Shown here: piece by piece, positions 23,450 to 37,993 of the stretch | Layout of the letters: each line of letters starts with the position of its first letter | Position numbering within the stretch: the first letter of the stretch is position 1 | From: Motacilla alba alba | Taxonomy: Eukaryota; Chordata; Aves; Passeriformes; Motacillidae | Direction of reading: 5' to 3' | Length of the DNA: 64,000 nucleotides | NCBI RefSeq assembly: GCF_015832195.1 | Contig: NC_052046.1 | Coordinates: 21,010,161-21,074,160, forward strand | Made by a program: the position numbers and the translations under genes | The notes under the pieces: model-generated | What the model was told of the DNA's origin: nothing | Database searches by the model: none | Seen by the model: the letters and a program-made list of their open reading frames with translations, nothing else

Positions 23450-26400
23450 GTATGTTGGATGATTTTCGTTTTAGGTACACTTATTACGTCTTTAGTTTAC
23501 CAGCATTGTAGAAACTGTTAGTGTCCAGCTTCAGCCTTTGGGCCATAGTTTGCCATGAAGCAACCTTGGTAGACTGAAAGTTTATGCATTCCAGCTGGAG
23601 TATTTTGTTGCATGAATTGGAATGAAATTGCTGAAGCAACAGTTTCGGCTCAACAGAGTTACAAAGCAGAAAAGACTGGCTAATAAACCTATTTCTGTGC
23701 ACTGTGAAGTGGGTAGGCTACCACTTGCCTTGATCTAGTCTACAGTTATGCATGTGATTAGAAAGATTTCTTGAACATTTGTCTTTTGTTCCTTTTTGGT
23801 TTTGGTTTTATTTTCTTAACTGTGAGGACATGTAATAGCCTACATTTGCTTCAAGTTAGTGTGTTTTTATATTACAATAAGTCATACTTAAAGGCACATT
23901 TATGAGAAACTAAATATTTTTTCCCAGCTTTTAAGTAATTTTGGGGTTTTTTTTGCTACCCTTTCAATTTTCAAAAGAAAACACCCATGCAATTAAATTC
24001 AAATATGGCATAGGACACAAGCAGAGCGATTAGGTGTAGTGAAGATGTAGTCAAAGTGATTTTTATTCATTTGACCAAAATTTTTATAATTAAACTTCGT
24101 TGCAGAACTATAGGGGGAAGGCCTGTAATACTTGAAATTATCCTAGCCAATATGGACCCAGAGTTTCAAGCTGTGTATTCCTTTTCCATTTTATTTAGTC
24201 TTCCAATTCTAAAAAAGGCTATTTATTAAGCTATTTCAAGTATGAAGGGTGTGATACTTATTAGGCTCTCTATAGTTTTCTGAAACCCTGTTAAGACATT
24301 CCCACTCTGACCTTTCCTGTTTGCCCCAGTAGTGTTTTGTGATATTGCCTTTGTATGCCACAGCACAGCTGTTTTGAGGCTGCTTGTCAACCTTATGGCC
24401 CATCAGTGTGGCTGTTGGATTTTTTAAATTGCTCTGAATCTTTTCAGAATTCCAGCTTATTTCAAAAGTCAGTTCTTACAGTGTAGCTCCTTAATTTAGC
24501 TGACTTGTCAAGGGCGTAGTATGAGCAAACTGGAGGGGAGAAAAGTTGTGGTAGGGAAGGTATTGACTTTTCATGAAATGTTGGTGCATAGTCTCAGCTT
24601 CAAAATTGATTTGGCACTTGAAATGATTTCATCCTCCTTCATCCTATGTGCTAAATCACATCTGAAAAAGTACCCTTTTTTACTCCAGGAGCCACAGTGT
24701 GCATTTGAGCTGAAAAGCTCAAAATGTAACTGACTTCTCTCTCTCATATTGATGTTTGGAAGAAATAAGAATTCTTTAGTAAAATAGTCTTTAATTATGT
24801 GGCTTCCTGCATTTACTACTAGTAATTATGAATATGTAAACACTGAAAAACAGTAACAAAAGGAACAACTGCAAAGTCAACATCATCCTCCCTTCCCTTT
24901 CCATTTTCCTTTAGGGGATCTTGCAATTCCTTGTGCTGCATGTGCCTTGACCTGAGTTATCAGAGACATTTCTAATGATTCCAAGAGTTTAGATTATTGC
25001 TTTCCAGGGAAAGAGTCTAAGTATATATTCTTGAAATAAAGGAATGGCTCCAAAACACCTGAGCTCATCAGCGTATCCTAAGTGACTTGAAACTCTTCAA
25101 AGCCTTAATGATAAATAAGTTCTAACAGATGTATTTCGGAAGAGTTGGAAACAGCAGTAGAGAAGTTAAAGCTCATTCCTTTAACAGTCCATCTTGCTAA
25201 TTCATATCTGCTTTTGTTCTGAGGTGGTGTGTGCAAATTTTACAGGAATGGGGCATTTTCAGTCTCTGGTTCAAATAGTGGCCTTGTAGTTGAGAGAGAC
25301 ACAAAAAATTTTGGTCAAACTGAACTCATGCTATGATAGTGATTGAGATAAATTTTTTTAGTCAGTGAACCCTTCCTATTTTTTAATGATATTTTCTCAG
25401 AGTTCCAAAAGAGAAAAATCACTAAACAAAGGCATTTATGAATTATTTTATCCAAGGCTGTCAGGAAAGGACTACTCATCATAATTTTTTCAGATTAATC
25501 TTTTCAATTGCTTTCTTAGAGATATTTATTTTGTACTATGTGTAAATTTCTTGCATATCTTCTGAGGTTTTTTCTTTTATTACATTAAGATTTTTTGCCC
25601 TACTTTGTCAATTTGTTAAGCTTTTGAGGAAGAATCTCTAGGTACCCTGCATTTAAGAAGAGATCTGGTTCTGAGCTAGTATTTGATAAAGATGGTAATG
25701 CATGTATACAGAAGAGATTAGACAGTTTTCTGTACCCCTAGCTTGAACTTTGACTAATTTCAATTTTTTCACTAGTGAAATATTTTTCACTAGTTTTCAA
25801 GTTTTTTCACCTTTTTTGGATTTTTTTTCTTAAGGTAGGAAGCATGAAAAAAATATTGGAAACATAACAAAATGAAATTTATACTTTCAGAGGAGGTGAA
25901 TACCTACTGAAGTCCTGTGTTTCAGAATGATTTGTCTTCAAAAGATGTGTCCGTCAATTTTTTCTTCTTGAATAAATTCTACTTACCTCTGGGTTGTCAC
26001 ATGGCATGTCTATTATAGAAAATGTTTTGCAATGTTTGCAGGTCTATATGTAACTACAGGTCACAGTTTCTGAGATCCTGGAAGGAATTTGTAGGAAGGA
26101 TTAAGCATAACTGCTGCCTTGTAACCATCTACAGATTTTTGCTTTCTTAAGCGTTGTAATGAGTAAATTTTCAATGAAACGATTTAAAAACTTTTGGTAG
26201 ACAGAAACTCTAAATAGCTTTGTCTTTAGGCTATGAGGTCAGAAGTTTCAAGGGGTTAAAACCAAAAGCTGTATAGAGAAAACTGAGAGAAAATCACATT
26301 CACTTTTTCCTTTGTTTCAATAGCAACTTTTTAACTGTCAGTCTCTACACAAGCTGAGTTTGCCAGACAATGATCTAACCACATTGCCAGCATCCATTGC

Positions 26401-29400
26401 AAATCTCATTAATCTCAGGGAACTGGATGTCAGCAAGAATGGTAAGTCACTTTGCTTATTGTAATGAGGTAACTAAAAGGCGAATCACCATTGACTGTAC
26501 CAAAGACACTAGCGAAACTATAATTTATAAAAGCTGCGCAGCTAGTAATTTTAAAATTACTACTCTAAATCCCTGCTTACAATAAAAAGATGCTCTTTTA
26601 CGATCTGGTTCTGATATTTAATTGTATCTCTTACATTGATTGGTTTGTAGACAATGCTGTCTGGCATTTTATGTTCTCTCAAAATACATAAGCTGAAACA
26701 TTAATTTTAGTAACTTTTGTCATCTGTCACTATACTGAAGAGAGTTTGCAAAATAACTTGTAAATTTTGCTGGATTTTATTAGTATTATTTATTTAATAT
26801 GAAAAGTGGGTTTGGTTTATTTTAATAAGCTCTTGGAATATTGTAGTATAGTAGGACTTGGCTTTGCTGTTCTGGTTTGGGGGTAGTAATTTCTGTTGCA
26901 TGGGGAAGTGTACTTATGTGTCCATAGACATGACTTGGTTCACTTGCTTGACTTTTTAAAAATCTATCATTCTGTGAGAGTCAGACTTATAAGTTATGAA
27001 ATGTTTTATTGATGTGTAAATGTGGCAGATGTGTGCAACTGTGAGGAAATTGAAGTAACACTGGCATCAAACTTAGTTGTGTGATTTATGTGAGAGAGGT
27101 CATGCTAATTGAGGAGAATAGAATAGTTTTGTCTTACTAATTTAAAGTTAAGTAAGAGGATACCTCATTGAAATAATACTTGAGAATAAGAATTACATAA
27201 CTATTCCAAATATTTTGTCTTTTAATTTATTGTTTTATTTGGGCTGCTAAGTAATTATGACTCCACAAAGAGAAGTAAGTTCTGCTTTACTAAGAAAGCA
27301 TTCCAGTTGTTGAGGTGTTGGTATTTTCCTTGTTTGTTTTAGCCCAGTCTGTACTTAAACTCTTACTCTGTTATCTCTGCTTAATGAACACAGCATTTAG
27401 TTTGATAAATTGGCCTGGTTGTTACTGATCAGTTCCTGGTACAAGTGGATTGATAGTCTTTCTTAAAGAATGCTGGCCTTAAAACTGTCACAGTAACACA
27501 CAAGAGAGAAAGAATAATCTTTTTGTCCTGGACTGAACAGTTGAAAGTATTAACTGTTTGCAGCACAAGTTCTCAATGCAGAAGACTTAAAAGCATCAAA
27601 AGGGAATTTGAGTGCTGCTGTTGGCAAATTCCTTAGCTCGTGTACATAAATAGGCAGCTGAAGCCAGGGACCTACTTGTCTGTCTAAAATGTCATGGCCC
27701 TGAACTAAGCCTACAGAGTTCCGTGCTGAAAGAGCACTTGTTTCTCTGAGGCATGTGATACACTATCCCAGTAAACTATCAATCTCTGTTTTCTAGAGAT
27801 TGGGTTTTTTTTTAACACCCTTCAGAGAAGTGACAGGGAGTACAAGCTTATTTAAACTATTATCATGTGCCTGGTGTGAGACTTACCAGGATTTGGATAG
27901 CTTCTCTGACTAGTGTTGCACATAAAAAATAGTTCTGAGGTCACAAGCTTGTTTACTGGGGTCATCATGTCTTCCGGTAGTTCTAAACCTCTGTGAAATT
28001 AAAAGAACCAAATTAGAGTCCCTGCTTGTTCCTCCTGCGTGAAGTAAGAAGTAGTGGTCTTCATTCTGTAATACATTTGGTATTATTTGAGACCTCGTTT
28101 GTTGGCATAAGTGCCTTTTCCTTTCTCTTCAGCTCTCCACTGTTTCATGGAACATTTTTCTCTGGACATCTGGAAGCCTACTCTCCTCCCCTGTGTCTAT
28201 TTTTCTCTTTGTAAGAATTTACTGCTCACTTTCTCATTGTTCTGATGGGTGTCTATAATAGAGCCAAATAGGAGGTACTTTACTGCTTTTCTAAGAATAG
28301 CAAAACTTTTCAAAATCTGCAATTCTTCCTTTTTCTGTTATATCTCAAAAGAATAGAATGTGGACTTCTGTGGGAAAAAATTGCTTTCCTTCAGTTTATG
28401 AAAAAATCCATCATTAGTGGAGATTAGGCCTGAAAAGTGCAGGATGATGAGAGATGCTGAATTCTAAAATAATTCAGTGGTTTTCTGATTCCTGTGGTTG
28501 TGACAAGTGAATGAGGATAGTTCCTGTATTTTTCTTGAAGTATTGATATACCATTGTTTCCTTCTGAGATGGATTGGGCTAAATCATGAAGTGCAGATGC
28601 CTTGATATCAAATATGCATTTATTTTTAAAGGTTGTATTTTTAGAAGGATAGTTAGACTTAAGTTTTCAAATACCAGTATGCGTGAAATATGATAGGACT
28701 GTCACATAAAATATTTGAGCTGTATCTGGCATAGACATAATTAGATGTATTGACCAAAGTATTTAATTTTCTAAAGAGCTGATAGGAAAATGAAAAACTA
28801 AGCTTCAAATTTAAAATGCTTCCAAATTACTCAACAAATTGCAGTCTGCCTTACAGAGTGAGACCAGTCATATGGGAGACCATCCAGTTGTCCAAGTAGA
28901 ATTATGTGCATATATGTGTGTGTGCTTAATATTTGATGTTTAGATAAAAGATCAAAATCACAGAAATTTTTCAAGGTAGCAGATGCGTTACATGAAAGGT
29001 TTTAGTCCAAGAAAGCAATGCTTTAATAGCATGGGAAAAATCTTGCCCTTTCAATTTCTGGCTTAAATGTGTTTGGTTTAGTGCACACAATGTATAAAAC
29101 TCTGTAACAGAGACACTGCAAATGTGAAAATGCTTATACTTAAGAATATCTAATAACATTTTATCAGAACAAGGATTCATCTAATCTAGCATCCTCCGAC
29201 AGTGACTAAAGTAGAAGCATAGGGAAAATTTAGTAAAATACAGGAAGCCAGGAGACATGTGTATTTCCCCTGCTCCCAGCATGCAGCGCCTTCTCTTATT
29301 GGATCTCCTTGAGCCAGACAGGGTGGTTTTTTTAATTTACAAATTTTCATTTGACTACTTCTCTTCTGTCAGTTTATGGATCTGTCAGTTGGAAGTGATG

Positions 29401-32400
29401 TATGTTATGAGATGTGCTGCATTAGAGGGCAAGCCTTTAATGGTTGTGAGTTGAGGCGCACAGACAAGTCTTTGTACAAGAGTGTGGTCTGGAATGTATT
29501 ATCCTTGGCTGCTGAAGTGGTTGTGGCATGAGTGTAGCCTAGAAAGACCAAATTGCTGCTATATGTGCAGCAAGCATAGACTAGAGTTAGTCTTAACTCT
29601 GCTTTTATTATTAGTAATAGTCAATAAATTCTGTAGATTTTTGGTAGTGAGGACTTTTTATGGCATTTTAACTTGATTCCCGAGGCTACTGTGAACCCTT
29701 AATATCAGAAGTATTTTGTTGTTTCTTTCCAGATACACCTCAGCTTTGAAATTTCTAGCTGAAGCCTTGTGATGGCCTAGTCACAAAGATGAAATCATAC
29801 TTGAACAAATGGTTCAATAGATATACTGCATTCCTATACTAGAAATTACATCCTGCACTATTCAAAGCATTGAGAGATGCCTTTTCTCCCACCCCTGTAA
29901 CCTGATGGGTTACATCTTAAAGAGAAGTTGCAGCATACAGAATGTGAGACCAGTGTAGAAAAATTAATTTTATTTAATGTTGTATTTATGAGACTAAAGG
30001 AAATAAAAACATTTTTAATTCTGTATAAAATTTATATTTTTATTTTATAATTTATAATTTATATTTTTAATTCTATATAAAATGTATTTATGTATTGACA
30101 GCTGTACAGGAAAAAAACCACACCTTCCAAAAAATCCTCCAGCTCCACTCTTCACCCCTAAATCAGTGTCTTTTGGGGTTAAACTTTAGGGGACAATAAT
30201 TTCCTTGTGACTGGCATGCTAGCCTTAGCATGCATCTAGGGCAATGTGGAAGGCTGTCAAGGAAATATTTTTGACTCCTCTTTGACGAAGGGGAAAGAAT
30301 TTATATGCAGTGTCTGATGGCATATCTAAATGTACAGAAGAGTTAGCTTTACAGGTTTGTCAAATCAAATTGTTTGAAAGGCTGAAACATAGGATGAGGT
30401 GACTGCCAGGAAAATCAGGCCTTGCTGGAAGCTTGGGAAATGCACTTGAAATTGCTTGTGTCTGTGGATTAGTGTAGTGGGAAGCAGTGAGACGAACTAC
30501 TTTTTCCTACATGTAGGTGGTGAAAAAAAGAGATTTAATTTCTAAGTTCCATATTATTCAGGCCTTTGGAAGATTAAACAACAAGATGAGAAAATTACTA
30601 GCTAGACCAAGAATAACCTGGGGCTTTGGAAATAACAGTACCTTCAGTAGTCTCTTAGATATTTCTTTCATAGTGATGTTACAACAAATTTACGCATGTC
30701 AGTTTGTTAATCTGTATTACAAGGAATCTTCATGGAAAAATAGACAACCTAAACCTAAGAAAACACTCCCCTCACCCCCCTGCCTCCAGGCATAGCTGCC
30801 TATAAAGTTATTCCAGTAATTTTAAATAATTTTGTTAACAGATGCAAATTTAGATCAAATATGTTTACTTTAGAATGTTGAAGAAATCTGTTGATTTGGC
30901 AAACTGTCTTTGATATGCTCTGTGCCAGAAGTGTTGGAATTGGAGAATGAGAACTCAAGAAACTATCCAGTTTTGTGTTGCCCATCTGGTACGTTGAGGA
31001 ATTTGGCTTTTCCAAGGGTTTGAGAATTGTTCATATTAATAGAGGGAGACAGATCCAAGTTTCATTTTTTGCAGGAAGAAGTAAAACAGGAAGATCCTAA
31101 ATACCAAATAACTTGCTGTAAATTTGCTATTTCTCTGCTTATACTGACAGAGAGGAGGACAGGACCAGGGTTTTTAAATCATCAGTGATAGTGAAATAAA
31201 AGATAATTGATTTCCGGCGGAGTTCTGAGTCTGTAGCTCTGTGATAGTGTATCACTGTATAGATCCTACATATGTGCACTAAATGTAGGCAGCCCTTCTA
31301 TTTAAAGTCTTTTTTCAAGTGTTTGTAGTACTTTCTCCTTAAATAGATTGTCATATTGAAGGTACTGAAAAGAATCTGTCTATTCACAGTAAAATTATTT
31401 CTGTCTGTAACAGAGGATGCAAATGGAATGAAATTTCAATGCAGATTATGTTTTGAATGTGCAATTTGAATGTATGTATCTGAAATTCTGAAATAAGTTT
31501 ATTAAAATGTCTTCTTAGACTCAAAAGAAATGTTTGTAACACAAGAAAAGGTATTGCAAAAGTAATTATAGAGTTTGTAGATGTGGATTTACATGTAAAG
31601 ACAGCATAGAACAGGATTGTAGAATAGAACGATTTGTGTTGGAAGGACTTCAGAGATCATCTCATTTCAACTCCCTTGACAGAAGCAGGAACATTTTTCA
31701 CTAGACCAGGTTGCTCAGAGTCCCATCCAACCCAGCCTTAAATACTTCCAGGGGAGGAAGCATCCACAGCTTCTCTGGGTAGCCAGTTTTCTCCACCCTC
31801 ACAGAAAAGACTTTCTTCCTATCGTCAAATCTAAACACAGTCCTATCCCCTCCATGTCCTATCACTACTTGCTCTTGTAAAAGGTCCCTCTCCACTTTTC
31901 TTGTATGGCCCTTCAGGTACTGGAATTCTGTAATTAGGTCACCCTGAAGATGAACATACAAATTTAGTAGAATTCTCTTCTTCTGAGAATTCTTCTCCTT
32001 CTAACTCCAGAACACCATATCTATTTCTAGGGGCAGATTGCTAGCACAGGGAACATTCTTTTTCCTGCTCTAAGCTGAGACAAGAGTCTGTTCTCCCTTG
32101 CCTTGTGAATTAGCTGATCCTACTTGCTTGGGTTGGATGTTAACTTACCTTCAGCTCCCAAGGATTTAAGTGAGGGTCATCACTATGCTAGTATCAATGG
32201 CCTGCTGAGATTCCCAGATGGTACCCTGCCTAGTGAGCACTTTATGCAATGAAGCTTGTCTGTCTGGGCACACTTGCACCCATGGCACTCAACTCTGCCT
32301 TTGGGTTCTAGCATGGCTCCCAGATTCTGGCATTCCCTGCAGCTGAGGGTTTGGATAGCTCTCTGAGATTTCAGGATGTCTGTTCAGGTGTAGGCATGCC

Positions 32401-35400
32401 TCTGTTTGGGTTTCATGCTCAGCACAGCAGTTGCAATGGGTAGATGCCAATTTTGTTGCCAGAAAAGTTTACTGCGTGTTGACGACTCCATAGGATGAAG
32501 TGACTCTTCCTTTGTGCCTTTCCTTGTGGACTGCCATGGACCCTTTCTAAAAGGGGGTGCCACTTCCTTCTAAAGCCACACGTCCTGTTCCTCACACTCT
32601 GTCACTTGCACTCACTAGACCCATTTAAGTCTCTCATGATTGCTTGCCCTTATCTACTCCTTTCTCCACTGCAGAAGTGCTCTCTCTGATTTGCAAGACC
32701 TGCTGGGATTTGGCTGTTTCCTGGCAGTCTTGATAGGTCTCTCAGCTGTTACTCAGTTTTCCCTGACTCGAGGAACCTCCTGCCCAGCTCAAACCTAGTC
32801 TGTAGTCCATCCAGAACTTACTGTTGCTGCTGATGGTGTCACTATGCATCTCAGTTCAGTAAAGGAGAAAATTGTATCTTTATTTTTGTAACAGGGTGTG
32901 CTTTGAGTGACAGTTGTCATGTAATAGCAGAAAGTGACTGGATGTGCAGCACTGATTTTGCAGTCCAGGGTAGTAGAGGATAGGGCAGGGAGAAGCAAAG
33001 CAGCTTCCAGTGGTTGTTTTGTGCTTCTCTGGGTACTTGACAGCATTCCATCCATGAATTAGACTTGATTGAAAACCATGTAACCTTGGAAATTGTCCAA
33101 AACAGCATTATGACCACAACTATTGTCAACAACTCTGCTAGTGTTCCACATTTTGCAATTTTACCCTGCCCTGGCATGTTTTAGTTTAGGTAAATTAGTG
33201 TGTCAGGCATGTCGTTAAGAAGCCTGCCTGAATTACTTGAGAATTACTGGCTATCCTTTTTTTCCACAGAGCAGCTATTGAGAAACCTGTCTTGCTACTC
33301 ATATTCCTTTTCATTTACATTACGTAAGAGACATGGCTAGAACAGGCCTAGAGAGACCTTACTCTAAAAATTGAACATCTTAAAAATGGTTTGAGGAGGA
33401 GTGCTTGGAAGATACTTCTATGTTTGCTGCACTTTCTTAGCTGTGCTGGGACATGTGTATAAAAGCAATAAAAAAACCCAAACCCACAAACCCCAAAACT
33501 AATGGGAAAGGTGTTACTGCTGTCCTGCAGATGATCCTTGTATCTCATGTAAACCTGAGATGCTGGTGGGTCTGAAACCAGCTGCGGCAAGGAAAGAATT
33601 TGGAAAGGGGAATGAATGTTCAAAAAGTAAGGGTAGATGAGTCAGTACTGTGCATTGAATTGTTTGGGTTCTAATACACTGCTTACTTCGAATAATGAAA
33701 AATGCTCATTTTCATTCAGAAGGTAAGTAGCAATAAAGTAAAATACATAAATATGTAAATTCATAATTATGTAAGAATATAGGCTGTGACTTAAAGTATA
33801 AGTTTTCAGTTTAAAATTTCAGGTTTTGCCAACAGATCTTTCATATTCTTTGTGGCATATATTTTTAAAAATATTTTACTATGTTAAATCCCTGTGGGCT
33901 TGAAAGACAGTTGTAGCAGAGGCCTGAGGGGAACAAACAAGAGCTTCTCTTTTTGTGGTGGAGCTGCTTTCCCAGAAGTTAGACCAGGATAAGCAGACTA
34001 GGTGAGGGAAGAAAGTAGGTAATTTGTACTCATGCAAACTGAACCTATATGTTTGCCTGTGTGTTCTCTGTACTTGGATGTTGTGTTCTCATTGTAAAAG
34101 TGTTGTTGTCTTATTGCAAGAGTCCCATACCTTCTCGGTGATTTCTCATGGGTAGTTCTTCTCAACACTGCTCCTTCTTCTTCAAAGCCCAGACAGCAAC
34201 TGACTCTAGGTCCCAGTTCTCCCTGTCTCATAGGACTGTTCTTCCTTATTGGTTACAGCTGTGAGTTAAGCCTGTTTCTGATCTTGGATAATTGGCCTGG
34301 CTGTAACTCTTTGGGGGTAAAGCTGCTTTTTACACATTTTTATACTCTATTCCCACTACACTTGGAAGGGTACAAAGTGAAGTAAGTGCACAGCAGGCTG
34401 TAGTTTAATGTATTTTGCTCCAAGAGAGCTTTTTAGCGTGCTTGTTTTTTGGAGATAGATTTTTCTCCTCATATTTTCTACAAACTGAGAGATTTATCTG
34501 CAGATTCCTTTGGGAACATCACCTGCATGGCTTCTAGAGGTCTCACATGTGTTACTGATTTTCTTGCTCTGTGCATTTTAGGTATTGAACCAAATTTTTT
34601 TCTTGGTCCTATTTAAGCTTATTTAATTTTTTTCTGTGTAAGAAGAGGTGTAACTCTCTATGAATAGTACTACAAACCAGTAGATACTGCCACTTCTGTA
34701 TAGCAGTGGTGGTTTCTATAATTGATGTCTGGACATACTAGCTTTAGCATTTGTTTCTGAATTAAGGTATGACCACAGTATGAGTTGCAGAGTGAGCCCC
34801 CATCTGCATTAGGGCTGAAGCAGGAGCATGCAGGGCTGTCAGCGCTGAGATCCATTGCAATAAAGGATCTGCTAACAGTGGATTTGACTTGCACAGCTTT
34901 CTATAGCTATGGAATTGCCAGTATTTGAGTGAAAAAAATCTTACCTGATGGTGAAAAAAAAATTGTCCCAGTTTTTTCTCCTGCTCTGCAAGTTACATTG
35001 ATCCTAGTGAAAGGAGAGGATTGTGCTGTGTAGGGGAGATGAATGTAACTCCAGATGGTGAGGGGGACCCCTGTTATACTTACAGTCCTTTATCCAGGCA
35101 AAAGAACATTTGAGCACACTTGGTGTGACAGGCTATGAAAAAAAAAAAAATCATTGTTCTCCAAGGAGTTAGAAATCAGGTGAAATTCTATATTGCAGTC
35201 ATGTTATGTGATCAAGACCTGAGGTTGATTGCCTTCAGATTTGCATTTGTTGACCCAAAATCCCTGTATGACATTTTTGGTATGTCCTTTGGGCATGTGC
35301 CACAGCTGGTCTTGGATCGTAATTGAATACCACAAGGTTAGATGGTGAGATTTTGCCAAGTAGAGTTCTGAATGATGAATGCTTTTTGCTTTTGGCTTAA

Positions 35401-37956
35401 TCCAGACAAGAATTTTAAATTCCTCTTCCTTACCTTATTGCCAAATGTTCTTAAACATTCTTTGAGAGATTTTTTTTTTGTTTTGTTTTGTTTGGTTTGC
35501 TTGTTATATTTGTTTGTTTGTTTGAACTTTTGTTTGGTTTTTTGTTTGTTGTTTTGGGGGTTTCTGTTTTTGCTTTGTTTTGGGATTTTTTTGGGGGAGG
35601 GTTGTGTGGTTTTTTGGGGGATGGGTGGGGGTTTTTTGTTTCTTTGGTTTGTTTGTTTTTTCCTTGTTGGTTGATTTGTTTTGTTTTGAGGGGATGAGGT
35701 GTTGTTGTTGAGGGGGCTTGATCTTGTTTTTCATAAAAACTGGCCAGCGAGTTTAAAAGTGCTTGAAATCTGGGAAAACAGGGAGGAAGGAACAGTCAAG
35801 TAAACGCTAAAAGCTATTACATAAATCTGACTTCTGTGGTAAACTACACTAGAAAAAGAGCTTTGCTCCAAATTCAGTTTGTATCTGGTGGTTAAAGATG
35901 ATCAGCAAATAGTGTTTTCTCCTACTGTGCTCCACAAATGTTCATGTCCACAGGCACAATAGTTTGTATTTTTTTGGAAAACAGTGAGCATGATCTATAA
36001 ACAAATTGAGTACTGAAATGTGTTGGGCATAGTGATTGTTACCATGTAAAATATAAAATTAATGATATGTCGAAGAACCTGTCCATGTCATGCTTCTCAA
36101 TGAAAGTGGAATAAGGCCGCAATACACCAGGTGAGCTGTTGCACTGTCTTCTCTAATCCTTGGGTATCAGTGTACAGAGAAAGCAGTAAAAACCCCAAAA
36201 GAAAAATAGGATTTAGAAGGAATGTGGATCTCAATTTGCTGTACTCATCTAATGAGAGGCTTATGAAAGGATTGAGTTGGCTATCAAATGGATTAATTAG
36301 CACAGTGTTAAAACTGAGTCAAGGTATATGTGGTCACAGAATCCCTTGAGATTTGCTGAGCTTCCTTAATGGGGAGGAAGATTCAGAACATTGAGGATAG
36401 ATGTAAAGCAGAAAAACAAGCAACAATTCCTCTTACAAACACTCTTTACAGCCCCCTTTTCCTCATATCTTTTTTTCATGTCTCTCTGTGTTCTTATTCA
36501 TTCTTCTTTCTGCTTGCTTTTTGAATTTTTCTTGGTGTGAGAAATGAAACAATACTAATCCAACAATAACTGCATGTTTCTAGCATGCAGGAGGAGTATA
36601 GCTGAGGAAAAGGGATTGGTCAGAACGTTTTATGTAGCCAGTCAGTAAATACAACTTCCTATCACATGGTAGATTTGATTTTTTTTCTGATCCTGATTTT
36701 TTTTCTGAATGTGTTATAAATATTAAGTATATTTCAAGCTGTCATTCTCAATGTGGTGCTCTTTTGAATGATGGCTTTTATCTGTACTGAAGTACTGAGT
36801 GAGGTTGGTTAAGATGGTATGTACCATAATGATTCTGGCTTGAAGAAGAAGCAAAATTAAGTTCCCAGGCTCCCTCATTTTTAGGTTTCTCATATCAGTT
36901 GGATTTCTGTTATTAATTTGTTGTTAAAACTGGTGCTGTCTCTTGCCCAAGGCATAGTCAAATAGGGGACTACTGTAGTGTCCTCTGATTATGTATAAAA
37001 GCACGCTGATTTACCATGTCTTTATTTGGATAGCTAATATTTTATTTGGCTGTTGTTTTGAGAGTAAGCTTACATTGGCATTCTCCCCTCTCATAGATGT
37101 GCTACGTGTTTTGGTTTTTAGGTAGTTACCGCAAATTTAAGCTTTCTGTGCTTCCATGAGACAGACGGTGGAAACTAATATTAATATTACGAACACAAGG
37201 TTTAATGTGTAGGACGAGCAATCTTTTACCCAAGGACGGAGCCAAGGCCAGTGGCCAGTGAGACCATCTCTCAGAAAAACTAAGCTTAGAGAATCTCTCA
37301 GCATGATTTAAACAGCAAAACTAAGGGCACAGAGTGAGTCTGAGACACAGCTTGGCCTCCAAGAAAGAGCTTAGCAGTGGTTTGTTTACTCTGATTAGTG
37401 CAAATGCTTATTTTAAGAAGGTAAATTTGTATCCTCAGCAATAAGGAGGTCTTGATTTATTTTTCAGATGCCAGAAGGTCACTTTGTACAAATCATCTGT
37501 AGCTTCATTTCTACAGGCTCAGGGTATTGTGTCATGTTAGATGCTTTCCATGTATGGGTATTCTTTTTGCTGAATGTGGTTTATTGTTAAGATCATGTGT
37601 ATTTAAGTTTTTTGGAAGTATGTTTCTCTTTGTACTAGAGTATATGACAGCAGCAGATAAGATATGGTTCTGGTCTATGGTAGTTTTCTGATCTTTCTTG
37701 GACTCAAAAATAACATTACAGCTTTACAGAAATGAAACTATATAACTATATAATTATAAATATTATCTTTTATAAATATTTAATATAAATACATTCACAT
37801 TAATATTTAATATAAATATCACCTTTTTATTTTGATTTTGTACTGAGTAATGGAAATTAATTAAATTAATATCCCATTGCCATCTTCTGCTTTGACTCAA
37901 CTCACAGACCCAGTAAACTTCACATGGCTGATCTCCCACACATCATGAACCAAATG

Positions 37957-37993
<37 letters not shown>

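Noticed and set aside
23261..23521. ERBIN first exon read as a complete 86-residue protein
   Set aside because: Residues after 63 come from intron read-through past a clear gtatgt donor; the LRR continues at 26324 in phase.
27240..30800. Search for extra ERBIN exons or a nested gene in intron 2
   Set aside because: ORFs at 28026, 29257, 29482 and 30517 lack paired splice sites and family resemblance, and exons 2 and 3 already join in phase within one LRR.
35372..35734. Phe/Cys-rich ORFs and an antisense Lys/Gln/Pro ORF
   Set aside because: Low-complexity translations of the T/G tract.
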